Source of the DNA: Collinsella sp. AF08-23
Lineage (GTDB): Bacteria; Actinomycetota; Coriobacteriia; Coriobacteriales; Coriobacteriaceae
Assembly: GCF_003479805.1 (NCBI RefSeq)
Contig: NZ_QUHV01000011.1
Coordinates: 37,025-80,212, forward strand
Direction of reading: 5' to 3'
Length of the DNA: 43,188 nucleotides
The position numbers and the translations under genes were made by a program. Shown here piece by piece: positions 25,170 to 33,580 of this stretch (positions are counted from its first letter, which is position 1; the number at the start of each line of letters is the position of its first letter). Under the pieces are notes generated by a model. That model saw only the letters and a program-made list of their open reading frames with translations. It had not been told where the DNA came from and ran no database searches.

Positions 25170-28021
25170 AACTCACCCTGAACGGACGGCGCATCGTTGA
25201 GGACGTCGCCCCGGACATGACCCTGTTCGACTTCCTGCGCTCGCACGGATGCAAGTCCGTCAAGTGCGGCTGCGAGACCACGAGCTGCGGCTTGTGCACG
25301 GTGTGGCTCGACGAGCGCCCCGTCCTCTCGTGCGCCGTGCCCATGGCGCGCGTGGAGGGCCGCGCGGTCACCACGCTCGAGGGGCTGCAGGCGGAGTCCG
25401 CCGGTTTGGCGCGCTGCATGGCCGAGGAGGGCGCCGAGCAGTGCGGCTTCTGTTCCCCGGGCCTCATCATGAACGTGCTCGCGCTCGCCCGCGCCGCCGA
25501 CGACGACCCCTCGCTCGTCGCCACGCGCGAGGACCTCTCCCGCAAACTCTCGGGCAACCTCTGCCGTTGCACCGGCTACGAGAGTCAGCTGCGCGGCATC
25601 GTGCGCTACCTGCGCGAGGAGGGCGTGACGGTCGGTTTCAAACTGCCCGTCATCGAGCAGCGTCCGACCTGCGACGAATCCGACGCGCGCACCGGTGACG
25701 GCTTTGAGCGCATTGCGCACCCCACGGTCAAGAAGGACGCGGCGGCCCTGCTCGCCGGCAAGCCCGCCTACACGGATGACCTTGCTCCTACGGATGCCCT
25801 AGCGGTCAAATTCCTCCGCAGCCCCCACGCCCATGCGCGTATCCGCCGCATCGATACCTCCCGCGCGACGAAGGTCCCCGGGGTCATCGGCGTGTACACG
25901 TACGAGGATGTGCCGCGCACGCGCTTCACGCTCGCCGGCCAGTCGTATCCCGAGCCGAGCCCCTATGACGGCCTGATCCTCGAGGACAAGGTGCGCTACG
26001 TGGGCGATGAGGTGGCCATCGTCGCCGCGGAGACCGCAGAGGCCGCCGAACGCGCCCTGCGTCTCATCAAGGTCGATTACGAGGTGCTGCCCGCCGTCCT
26101 CGACCCGCGCGACGCGCAGGATGCCGCCGCTCACGGCGCCGTCATCCATGACGAGTCCGATTACCATCTCAACTACGACCTCGGCGGCGACCGCATGAGG
26201 AACCTCATGGCCCATGGCGAGAACACGGTGGGCGACCTCGATGCCGCCTTTGCCGAAGCCGACGTCGTGGTCGATCGCACGTACGAGACGCAGGCCGCCG
26301 CCCAGGCGATGATGGAGCCCTTCTGCGCATTCGCGGCCATCGACGCGTTCGGTCGCATTTCGGTGACGAGTTCCACGCAGGTGCCGTTCCATATCCGCCG
26401 CCAGGTCGCCGGAGCACTCGAGATTCCGCAGTCGCAGGTGCGCATCGTCAAGCCGCGCGTCGGCGGTGGCTTCGGCGCCAAGCAGACGGGATGCTGCGAG
26501 GTCTTCGCCGCGTTCGTGGCGCAGCGCACCGGCCGCCCCGCCAAGGTCGTCTACACGCGCGAGGAGACGCTGGCCGCTTCGAACTCGCGTCATCAGATGG
26601 TGCTCCACGTGCGCGTGGGCGCCAAGAAGGATGGCACCATCACCGCGATCGACCTGCATACCCTCTCCAACGCCGGCGCGTACGGCGAGCACGGTTCCAC
26701 CACGGTGGGGCTCTCGGGCGCCAAGTCGCTGCCCATCTACAATCATGTACTCGCGAGTCGCTTCACCTACGATGTCGTGTACACGAACACGATGCGCGGC
26801 GGGGCCTATCGCGGGTATGGTGCCACGCAGGGCTGCTTCGCCGTCGAATCGGCGGTCAACGAGCTCGCCGACGAGCTGGGCATCGACCCGATCGAGCTGC
26901 GCCGCCAAAACCTCGTGCAGGCGGGCGAGATCATGCCCCAGTACCACAACGAGCCGCTCAACAGCTGCAAGCTCGACGACTGCCTGCTGACGGCGCGCGA
27001 GATGATCGGCTGGGACGAGAAGGGGCTTGTGCACGACCTCGGCGATCGGGTCCGCGGCCTCGGCGTCGCGGTGACCATGCAGGGGTCGGGTATCTCGAGC
27101 ATCGACATCGGCTCGGTCGACCTGCGCCTCGAGGAGTCGGGCTTCATCGCCATGCAGATCGGCGCCACCGACGTGGGTACCGGGTGCGACACCATCCTCG
27201 CCCAGATCGCCGCCGAGGAACTCGGGTTCGACCCCGATGCCATCGTGGTGCGCGGCGTCGACACGGATGTCTCCCCGTTCGACACGGGCGCCTATGCGTC
27301 CTCGGGCACCTACATCTCGGGCATGGCCGCCAAGCGCGCGGCCGCCCAGCTGAGGGAGAAGATCTGCGCCCAGGCCGCCTCCTGGTGGGGCCTCGAGCCC
27401 GAGCGGGTCGCCTTCGACGGCGAGCACGTCTACGAGGCCGGTGAAGACGGGGAGCCTGTCGAGGGGGCGCTCGAGGCCGGCCGCGTGCTCGATGTGCGCG
27501 CCTTCGCCAACGAATGCGTGCGCGGCGGCGCGGGCGATTGCCTCACCGCCCACGCCGCGGCGAGCTCCCCGGTGTCGCCGCCGCCGTTCATGGCGGGCAT
27601 CGCCGAGGTCGAGGTCGAGAAGGCGACCGGCAAGGTCAGCCTCGTGGACTACGTCGGCGTGGTCGACTGCGGCACCATCGTCAACAGCGCCCTCGCGCGC
27701 GTGCAAGCCGAGGGCGGCATTGCGCAGGGCATCGGCATGGCGCTCACCGAGGAGGTGTCCTACAGCGCGGCGGGCCGTTCACGCGGCCGTTCGTTCATGA
27801 CGTACCGCCTGCCCACGCGCCTGGACATCCCGCAGATCCGCGTGGCGTTCGAGCCGAGCTACGAGCCGACGGGCCCGTTTGGCGCCAAGTCCATCGGCGA
27901 GGTCGTCATCAACACGCCGGCGCCCGCCATCGCGAGCGCTGTGGCCCATGCCACCGGCGCGTACGTGCGCGACCTGCCCATCACGCCCGAGAAGGTGCTC
28001 GTCGCCCAACCCGAGTCCTAG
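25166..28021 (+). CDS. Selenium-dependent molybdenum hydroxylase, fused 2Fe-2S and molybdopterin-binding subunit
   Basis: A 951-residue fusion. Residues 1-160 are the iron-sulfur part: the first 2Fe-2S cluster uses Cys36, 41, 44 and 56, the second Cys93, 96, 133 and 135. Residues 175-950 are the molybdopterin part, with RVGGGFGAKQ (GGGFGAK at 433-439), MRGGAYRGYG near 547 and the catalytic-type Glu912 in AKSIGEV. In xanthine dehydrogenase relatives this Glu activates the substrate during hydroxylation. The fused order and the neighbours fit the selenium-dependent hydroxylases described bioinformatically around orphan selD genes. The substrate is probably a purine, but other heterocycles are possible. 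Confidence 0.92.
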   Translation: MKLTLNGRRIVEDVAPDMTLFDFLRSHGCKSVKCGCETTSCGLCTVWLDERPVLSCAVPMARVEGRAVTTLEGLQAESAGLARCMAEEGAEQCGFCSPGLIMNVLALARAADDDPSLVATREDLSRKLSGNLCRCTGYESQLRGIVRYLREEGVTVGFKLPVIEQRPTCDESDARTGDGFERIAHPTVKKDAAALLAGKPAYTDDLAPTDALAVKFLRSPHAHARIRRIDTSRATKVPGVIGVYTYEDVPRTRFTLAGQSYPEPSPYDGLILEDKVRYVGDEVAIVAAETAEAAERALRLIKVDYEVLPAVLDPRDAQDAAAHGAVIHDESDYHLNYDLGGDRMRNLMAHGENTVGDLDAAFAEADVVVDRTYETQAAAQAMMEPFCAFAAIDAFGRISVTSSTQVPFHIRRQVAGALEIPQSQVRIVKPRVGGGFGAKQTGCCEVFAAFVAQRTGRPAKVVYTREETLAASNSRHQMVLHVRVGAKKDGTITAIDLHTLSNAGAYGEHGSTTVGLSGAKSLPIYNHVLASRFTYDVVYTNTMRGGAYRGYGATQGCFAVESAVNELADELGIDPIELRRQNLVQAGEIMPQYHNEPLNSCKLDDCLLTAREMIGWDEKGLVHDLGDRVRGLGVAVTMQGSGISSIDIGSVDLRLEESGFIAMQIGATDVGTGCDTILAQIAAEELGFDPDAIVVRGVDTDVSPFDTGAYASSGTYISGMAAKRAAAQLREKICAQAASWWGLEPERVAFDGEHVYEAGEDGEPVEGALEAGRVLDVRAFANECVRGGAGDCLTAHAAASSPVSPPPFMAGIAEVEVEKATGKVSLVDYVGVVDCGTIVNSALARVQAEGGIAQGIGMALTEEVSYSAAGRSRGRSFMTYRLPTRLDIPQIRVAFEPSYEPTGPFGAKSIGEVVINTPAPAIASAVAHATGAYVRDLPITPEKVLVAQPES

Positions 28022-28059
28022 TCCCAACCCGAGGCGTGTGCAAGGCGGAGTCGAGGGCG

Positions 28060-28106
28060 GGAATGTCGAAAAAACGGCCCGCGAGGGTCCCGATTTTCGA
28101 CATTCC
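28060..28106. repeat. Hairpin/inverted repeat after the hydroxylase genes
   Basis: Perfect 13-bp arms GGAATGTCGAAAA (28060-28072) and TTTTCGACATTCC (28094-28106), with GGCCC/GGGTCC pairing in the loop. It may terminate the hydroxylase operon or be a dispersed palindromic repeat; there is no T-run beyond the stem. Confidence 0.6.
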
Positions 28107-28213
28107 TACCCTTAGGCTCATCGTATCCCTGCCCATGCGCTAGGATGGACGCGCCGATGCCGGGGCCGATGACGACCGGCTGGAACCGAGACACATTTCG
28201 AGAGGAAAGCGCC

Positions 28214-28894
28214 ATGCTGTTCGAATACTGCGCCGAGAACTTCACCAACATCGAGGCCGCGCTGCGTGCCGGCGCCGGCCGCATCGAGCTGTGCGACAAC
28301 CTGGCGCAAGGAGGCACCACGCCGTCGGCGGGCGTGATCGAGCAGGCGGTGGGCATCGTGCATGCCCACGAAGATGCCGAGGTGCGCGTGATCATCCGGC
28401 CGCGCAAGGGCAATTTCGACTATTCGAAGGCCGAGATGAAGGCCATGGAGACTGACATCCGCTATGCGGGCGCCAACGGCGTGGACGGCATCGTGATCGG
28501 GTGCCTCAAGCGTCGCTCCAAAGGCAAGGGCTTCGAGCTTGACGCAGATGCTACGACGCGCCTCATCAAGGTCGCGCGCGGCGTGGGCGAGATGCGCGGC
28601 CGCAGCATGGGCGTCACGTTCCATATGGCGTTCGATGAGCTTTCCGCCTCCGAGCAGCTCGAGGCGATCGACGTCCTCGCCGGCCTCGGCGTCGACCACA
28701 TCCTCACGCACGGCGGCGCCGCGGGCGCCCCGATCGAGGACAATTTCGATCAGCTCCGCGCCTGCATCGAGCGCGCAGCGGGACGCCTGGTCATCCTGCC
28801 AGGAGGCGGCATCACCCACCAGAACGCCGCACGCGTCGCCGAGGCGCTTGGCGTTGACGAGTTGCACGGTACGAAGATCGTCAAGCTCGGCTAG
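28214..28894 (+). CDS. cutC: Copper homeostasis protein CutC family
   Basis: A 226-residue TIM-barrel protein. CutC hallmarks are RIELCDNLAQGGTTPSAGVI near residue 24, VIIRPRKGNFDY, GIVIGCLK, VTFHMAFDE and the terminal LPGGGIT with ELHGTKIV. CutC was linked to copper tolerance in E. coli, but its biochemical role is uncertain. The ATG has GAGGAAAG 5 bases upstream; a longer reading starts with GTG and has no ribosome site. Its end overlaps the convergent transporter gene by 14 bases. Confidence 0.93.
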   Translation: MLFEYCAENFTNIEAALRAGAGRIELCDNLAQGGTTPSAGVIEQAVGIVHAHEDAEVRVIIRPRKGNFDYSKAEMKAMETDIRYAGANGVDGIVIGCLKRRSKGKGFELDADATTRLIKVARGVGEMRGRSMGVTFHMAFDELSASEQLEAIDVLAGLGVDHILTHGGAAGAPIEDNFDQLRACIERAAGRLVILPGGGITHQNAARVAEALGVDELHGTKIVKLG

Positions 28895-29900
28895 ACGGGC
28901 CATGCCCCTTCGCCGACGCCCATCCGCGCCGCACGAGCTTGACCTCGGCGGCGCGTTCGCGTTCGGTGAGACGCGTCATGATGCGCCCAAAGATCGCGGC
29001 GAGGAGTTGCTGGAAGATGGTCCCGCACATGACGGGGAAGACCGCCTCGCCGGGGAAATACTGCGTCGCTATGACCGCGCCCGATGAGATGTTGCGGAGC
29101 CCGCAGTCAAACCCCATGGTCACGAGCGTGGAAAACGGTTGATTCAGCAGGCGCGCGGCGATCATGCCCCACAAAAAGCCTGTGCTTGCGAACAGTAGGA
29201 TAAACAGGGCGACCCCTGCCCGCTCCCAGGTCATATTCAGGACGTACTCGCTCAGCTCCGTTGAGTTCGCGGTGATGATGACGACGAGCAGAACCTTACA
29301 CAGCGGGTCGATGACGGGGGAGAGCTTCTCGTGCCCCCAGCCGCGCGAGAGGTCGTTCACCGCCATGCCGGCAAGGGCCGGCAGCGCGATCATGAACACC
29401 ATGTTGACCATCATGCCGATGGTGTCCATCTGGATGGTCGCGCCCATGAGGACGCTGAGTGTGAACGGGATGGAGAACGGCGAGAGCACCGTCGAGACGA
29501 GGATGGCGCTGAGCCCAAGCGCCGTGTTGCCCGAGAACATGCCGACCCACATGAAGCTGACGATGCCGATGGGCACGCTGTATTCCAGCAGAACTCCGGT
29601 GATGATCTGCGTGTCCCCGGCGAATAGGATCGACGCCATGCCGAATGCAACAACCGGCATGAACACAAGCGTGACGCCGAGTATGACCAAGAGGGGGAGG
29701 GGATGCCGCACCGTCTCGGCGAGTTGGCGGAAGGTGTTGTTGAGCGATCCCTGGAAGGTCATGAAGGCGAAGAGGAACGGGACGACCGTCTCGATGGGGC
29801 CGAACACCCCGGGGAACAGGACGCCCGCGGTGACGCAGAGCGGGACAATGAAGGGCATTCGCGCGCCAATCGCCTTCCCCAGTCGTCTCCATGCGCCCAT
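28881..29900 (-). CDS. BASS (bile acid:sodium symporter) family transporter
   Basis: A 339-residue membrane protein with about nine or ten hydrophobic spans. It has the BASS/SBF layout: FMTFQGSLNNTFRQL in an early loop, EYSVPIGIVSFMWVGMFSGNTAL in the centre, and FDCGLRNISSGAVIATQYFPGEA in the C-terminal half, which corresponds to the Na+-binding crossing region. The family moves bile acids or other organic anions, so a bile-acid role is not established. The ATG at 29900 has AAAGGAG 5 bases upstream; longer readings run into arginine-rich noncoding sequence. Confidence 0.85.
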   Translation of the reverse strand: MGAWRRLGKAIGARMPFIVPLCVTAGVLFPGVFGPIETVVPFLFAFMTFQGSLNNTFRQLAETVRHPLPLLVILGVTLVFMPVVAFGMASILFAGDTQIITGVLLEYSVPIGIVSFMWVGMFSGNTALGLSAILVSTVLSPFSIPFTLSVLMGATIQMDTIGMMVNMVFMIALPALAGMAVNDLSRGWGHEKLSPVIDPLCKVLLVVIITANSTELSEYVLNMTWERAGVALFILLFASTGFLWGMIAARLLNQPFSTLVTMGFDCGLRNISSGAVIATQYFPGEAVFPVMCGTIFQQLLAAIFGRIMTRLTERERAAEVKLVRRGWASAKGHGPSSRA

Positions 29901-30129
29901 GCTGCTCCTTTCGCCGCCTCCTATGGGTACCCAAGCATAGTCCGTACGCGTTACAGGGTTGTTACGACCCAAGGCGATGCGCATGTCGAATATGCGTCGA
30001 CGCTTGTCTTTACGGGAGCATCTCCGCCGCCTGCCGGGAAGGAGACGTTTTGTCGAGTCACGCGTGTATACTGGGAGACGTTCAAAACGCACGCCCGCCG
30101 CAGCGGGCAATCATCAAGGATTTGATCTT
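29901..30129 (+). other. Spacer with candidate recJ promoter
   Basis: No gene before 30130. A TATACT at 30066-30071 is the best -10 candidate for the recJ-rel unit, but its -35 is unclear. Confidence 0.3.
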
Positions 30130-30231
30130 ATGTCGAGCGTGATCCGCATCGGCCGCGCATTCGCTGCAAGCGGCCCCACCCATTCGTCCCTCCTTTCTTT
30201 GGGAAAGGAGGATGGCCATGGCATCGCTTAA
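30130..30231 (+). CDS. Possible 33-residue leader peptide ahead of recJ
   Basis: An ATG-started ORF (beginning MSSVIRIGRAF) with AAGGA 9 bases upstream. It runs through a hairpin that covers the recJ ribosome site and stops 14 bases inside recJ in a different frame. Translating it would open that hairpin, so it could couple recJ expression to leader translation. It has no recognised protein family and may be a chance ORF. Confidence 0.4.
   Translation: MSSVIRIGRAFAASGPTHSSLLSLGKEDGHGIA
30189..30211 (+). promoter_or_regulatory. Hairpin sequestering the recJ ribosome binding site
   Basis: CCTCCTTTC (30189-30197) pairs perfectly with GAAAGGAGG (30203-30211) across 5 bases, burying the ribosome site of recJ. 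Confidence 0.65.
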
Positions 30232-33200
30232 GACGACTCATCACTGGTGCGTGGCGGCAAGCGATCCCGAGCTTGAGGGCGAGCTCGCCGCGGGGCTGGA
30301 CGTGGCGCCGCTCGTGGCGCGCATCATGGTCGCCCATGGGATCCGCTCGGTTGAGGAGGGTCGCCTGTTCCTCACTCCCTCGCTGGAAAGGGACTGGGCG
30401 GATCCCCTTATCATCCCCGGCATGGCCGAGGTGGCGGATCGTGTGGAGCGGGCGGTGCGGAGCAGCGAGCCCATCGCCGTGTTCGGCGACTTCGACGTCG
30501 ACGGCATCACGTCCACCTGCCTGCTCACCGAGGCTTTGCGCGCGCTCGGTGCGCGTGTCCAGCCCTTCATACCTCATCGATTCGACGAAGGCTACGGCTT
30601 GACCTGTCAGGCCCTCGACCGCGTGATCGAGGCGTGCTCGCCATCGCTCGTCATCACGGTCGACAACGGCATTGCCGCTCGTGATGAGGTGGGCTACCTC
30701 ACGGAGCGAGGCATCGACATCGTGGTGACCGATCATCACGAGCCCGCCGACCTTGTGCCCCAGGGCATTCCCGTCACCGACCCGAAGATTGACGGGCGAG
30801 GCCCCAGCCGCGAGCTCGCCGGCGTCGGCGTTGCCCTCAAATTGGTGCAGGTCCTGGGATCGCGGCTGGGCATGCCCGAGCTATGGCGTTCGTTTACCGA
30901 GGTCGCCGCCCTCGGAACGGTGAGCGACATGATGCTTCTTACGCCCGAGAACCGCGCGCTGGTGGCAGACGGTATTGCCCACATGCGCACAACGACAAGG
31001 CCCGGTTACGTCGCGCTCGCGGCGGTGACCAGAACGGACCTCTCTGCCATCACCGCCGATGGGCTTTCGTTCTCGCTCATTCCGCGCTTGAACGCCGCCG
31101 GACGCATGGCCGACCCCACCCTGGCGCTCGACCTGCTTATGGCCCGTGACCCCGATGAAGCGGCGTCGCTTGCCTCGCGCCTTGAGGAGATCAACCAGGA
31201 ACGCCGCACCATCGAGGCAGAGCTCACCGAGCAGGCTGAGGAGCTCGTCGAGAGGACGTATGACGGCGGCCGTTGCATCATCGTGGGCGGCGAGGGGTGG
31301 CATGAGGGCGTGAAGGGCATTGTGGCGAGCAGGCTGGTCAACCGCTACCACGTACCGGCCCTTCTGTTCTCGATTGAAGACGGCATTGCCCGCGGCTCCG
31401 GTCGCTCCGTGGGTAACGTGAACCTCTTCGAGGCGGTCGAGAAGTGCTCGGACCTGCTCATTCGTTTTGGCGGTCATGCCGGTGCGGTGGGCGTGACGTG
31501 TGTCGCGGAAAATCTCGATGCGCTGCGCGAACGGCTCGATGCGGTGCTCGCGGAACTCCCGCGGGAAGATTTCGAAGACCGCGGCGAGGTGGCGGCGACG
31601 GTGCGCCTCTCGGAACTTGATATCGACACCATTCGCCAGATCGGCATGCTCGAGCCATTCGGGCAAGGCAACAAAGTGCCCCTGCTCGCTGCTTGCGGTG
31701 TCACCATGTGCGATCGTGCCGTGGTGGGCAAGACGGGCGACCATATGCGGTTCGTGGCGACCGATGGCGCCGCGAGCGTTCCGGCCATCATGTTCCGCGT
31801 CGCGCAAGTCGACGCGCTCGTCAACTGCGATACGGTGGTCGATCTCGTCTTCGAGGCGGTCGCCGAGTGCTGGCAGGGCCGCGTCAAGCCCAAGCTCATG
31901 GTCAAGGATATCCTCTGCCGGTCGTGCTCCGACGGCGGGCGCGTGGGGCTGCCCGAGCTTCCGCCCCTCTCGTGCGACGCTTCGACGGCCCAAAACCCCC
32001 TCACCGACGGCACGCCATGTGCGGCACCCGCCGCCGAGGTGCCCGTACCGGTTGACGCCGACCGTCGCGCCGCCCTGGCTCGACTGCCGTATGACCAGCT
32101 CACGCGCTCACTCATCCATACGATGATTGGTTCCGCCACTCCGCATCGCGCGCAGCTCGAGGCCCTCGACGCCCTCAAGGGCGGTCGCAACACCCTTGCC
32201 GTCATGGGCACGGGCCGGGGCAAATCGCTCATCTTCCATGTGCATGCCATGCGCGAAGCAATCGCCAATGGCATGGTGAGCGTGTTCGTCTACCCGTTGC
32301 GCGCCCTCGTGGCCGACCAGTCGTTTCACCTCACCTCAACGCTCGCCAAACTCGGCGCGCGCGTCGGCGTGCTTACGGGAGAGACCCCATCGGCTGTTCG
32401 CGACCGCCTGTTTAACCAGCTTGTCGCTGGCAAAATCGATATCGTCCTCACCACGCCCGAGTTCCTCTCCATTCATCGCGACCGTTTCGCCGTCTCGCGC
32501 CGCGTTGGGTTCGTCGTCGTGGACGAGGCACATCACATGGCGGGAGCAAAGGGCGGGGACCGCGCCGCATACCTCGATTTTCCAGCGATTTTGGACCAGT
32601 TGGGCGCCCCCCGTGTCCTTGCCGCGACCGCGACGGCATCGACGGACGTCGCGACCGAGATTTGCCGTCTTGCTCGCATCGACAACGTCGTCGTTGACGC
32701 CGCCATACGCGACAACCTCGATCTCGATGACGAGCGTGATCTCTCCAGTCGCGAGAACCGTCTGGTCTCCATCGTCGCCACCGGGGAAAAATGCGTGGTG
32801 TACGTCAACTCGCGCGACCAGTCCGTCGCGCTTTGCCGTACGCTGCGCCGACGCGTGCCGGAATTGGGGGAGCGCATCGCCTTTTACAACGCCGGTCTCA
32901 GCCGGGCCGATCGCGCCGTCGTCGAATCGGCGTTTCGTGACGGTGCACTCACCTGCATCGTCTCCACATCTGCGTTCGGCGAGGGCGTGAACCTGCCCGA
33001 TATCCGCCACGTGGTGCTGTACCACATGCCCTTTGGTTCTACCGAATTCAACCAGATGAGCGGTCGTGCTGGACGCGATGGTGCCCCGGCTCGCATCCAT
33101 CTGCTTTACTCGCGTCGCGACGCCCGCATCAACGAGCGGCTGCTCGATGCCGCCGCCCCCGAACGCGGGGAGCTCGTTACGCTGTACCGTGCGCTCCAGA

Positions 33201-33580
33201 CCATGTGGCGTCGCCATCGCGGTGAGGCGTCCGGGGCGCCCCTGAGCGCCAGCGACCTCGATATCGCCCAGATGTGTCTGGCCATCGACGCGCGTACACC
33301 GGTGGATGAGCGCGCGGTCCCGCATGGGCTTGCGATCTTCGAGGAGCTCGGCTTTGCCCGCGTGGCCGGCGACGAGCGTTCCCGTCAGGTCGAGATGGTC
33401 GAGAATCCCGGGCACGTGGACCTCGATCGCTCGATTAGGTACCTCGAGGGCATCCACGCCCGCATGGAATTCTCCGCATTTAGGGACTGGGCTCTCACCG
33501 CCTCCGCCCGTGATATGCTGACACGCGTGAACCGTCCAATAACCCCGCAGGTGAGCGAGGGAGGTACCATCGATGGATAA
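30218..33580 (+). CDS. recJ: RecJ exonuclease fused to a RecQ-like DEAH helicase
   Basis: A 1120-residue fusion. The first 560 residues are RecJ: DHH-phosphoesterase motifs DFDVDG (91-96), DHH (172-174), NAAGRM (292-297) and GGHAGAVG (from 418), followed by an OB-like region. After a linker of about 50 residues a superfamily 2 helicase follows, with Walker A GTGRGKS (664-670), DEAH (769-772), TATAST and motif VI QMSGRAGRDG (946-955), and a C-terminal winged-helix-like tail. It would couple unwinding with 5'-3' ssDNA degradation in recombination and repair. I prefer the ATG at 30218, 6 bases after GGAGG; the ATG at 30212 touches that site. It overlaps rel by 8 bases. Confidence 0.93.
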   Translation: MASLKTTHHWCVAASDPELEGELAAGLDVAPLVARIMVAHGIRSVEEGRLFLTPSLERDWADPLIIPGMAEVADRVERAVRSSEPIAVFGDFDVDGITSTCLLTEALRALGARVQPFIPHRFDEGYGLTCQALDRVIEACSPSLVITVDNGIAARDEVGYLTERGIDIVVTDHHEPADLVPQGIPVTDPKIDGRGPSRELAGVGVALKLVQVLGSRLGMPELWRSFTEVAALGTVSDMMLLTPENRALVADGIAHMRTTTRPGYVALAAVTRTDLSAITADGLSFSLIPRLNAAGRMADPTLALDLLMARDPDEAASLASRLEEINQERRTIEAELTEQAEELVERTYDGGRCIIVGGEGWHEGVKGIVASRLVNRYHVPALLFSIEDGIARGSGRSVGNVNLFEAVEKCSDLLIRFGGHAGAVGVTCVAENLDALRERLDAVLAELPREDFEDRGEVAATVRLSELDIDTIRQIGMLEPFGQGNKVPLLAACGVTMCDRAVVGKTGDHMRFVATDGAASVPAIMFRVAQVDALVNCDTVVDLVFEAVAECWQGRVKPKLMVKDILCRSCSDGGRVGLPELPPLSCDASTAQNPLTDGTPCAAPAAEVPVPVDADRRAALARLPYDQLTRSLIHTMIGSATPHRAQLEALDALKGGRNTLAVMGTGRGKSLIFHVHAMREAIANGMVSVFVYPLRALVADQSFHLTSTLAKLGARVGVLTGETPSAVRDRLFNQLVAGKIDIVLTTPEFLSIHRDRFAVSRRVGFVVVDEAHHMAGAKGGDRAAYLDFPAILDQLGAPRVLAATATASTDVATEICRLARIDNVVVDAAIRDNLDLDDERDLSSRENRLVSIVATGEKCVVYVNSRDQSVALCRTLRRRVPELGERIAFYNAGLSRADRAVVESAFRDGALTCIVSTSAFGEGVNLPDIRHVVLYHMPFGSTEFNQMSGRAGRDGAPARIHLLYSRRDARINERLLDAAAPERGELVTLYRALQTMWRRHRGEASGAPLSASDLDIAQMCLAIDARTPVDERAVPHGLAIFEELGFARVAGDERSRQVEMVENPGHVDLDRSIRYLEGIHARMEFSAFRDWALTASARDMLTRVNRPITPQVSEGGTIDG

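Noticed and set aside
25799..27706. A 635-residue minus-strand ORF inside the hydroxylase gene
   Set aside because: It is antisense to a gene with complete motifs; GC-rich codon use keeps the reverse frame open. It has no ribosome site or recognisable domain.
17309..28021. Selenocysteine (UGA) read-through in the selenium genes
   Set aside because: All genes in the locus have coherent full-length frames without internal TGA; SelD uses cysteine.
28881..29900. Specific claim of bile acid uptake by the BASS transporter
   Set aside because: Family membership alone does not give the substrate; no bile-acid enzymes lie in the window.
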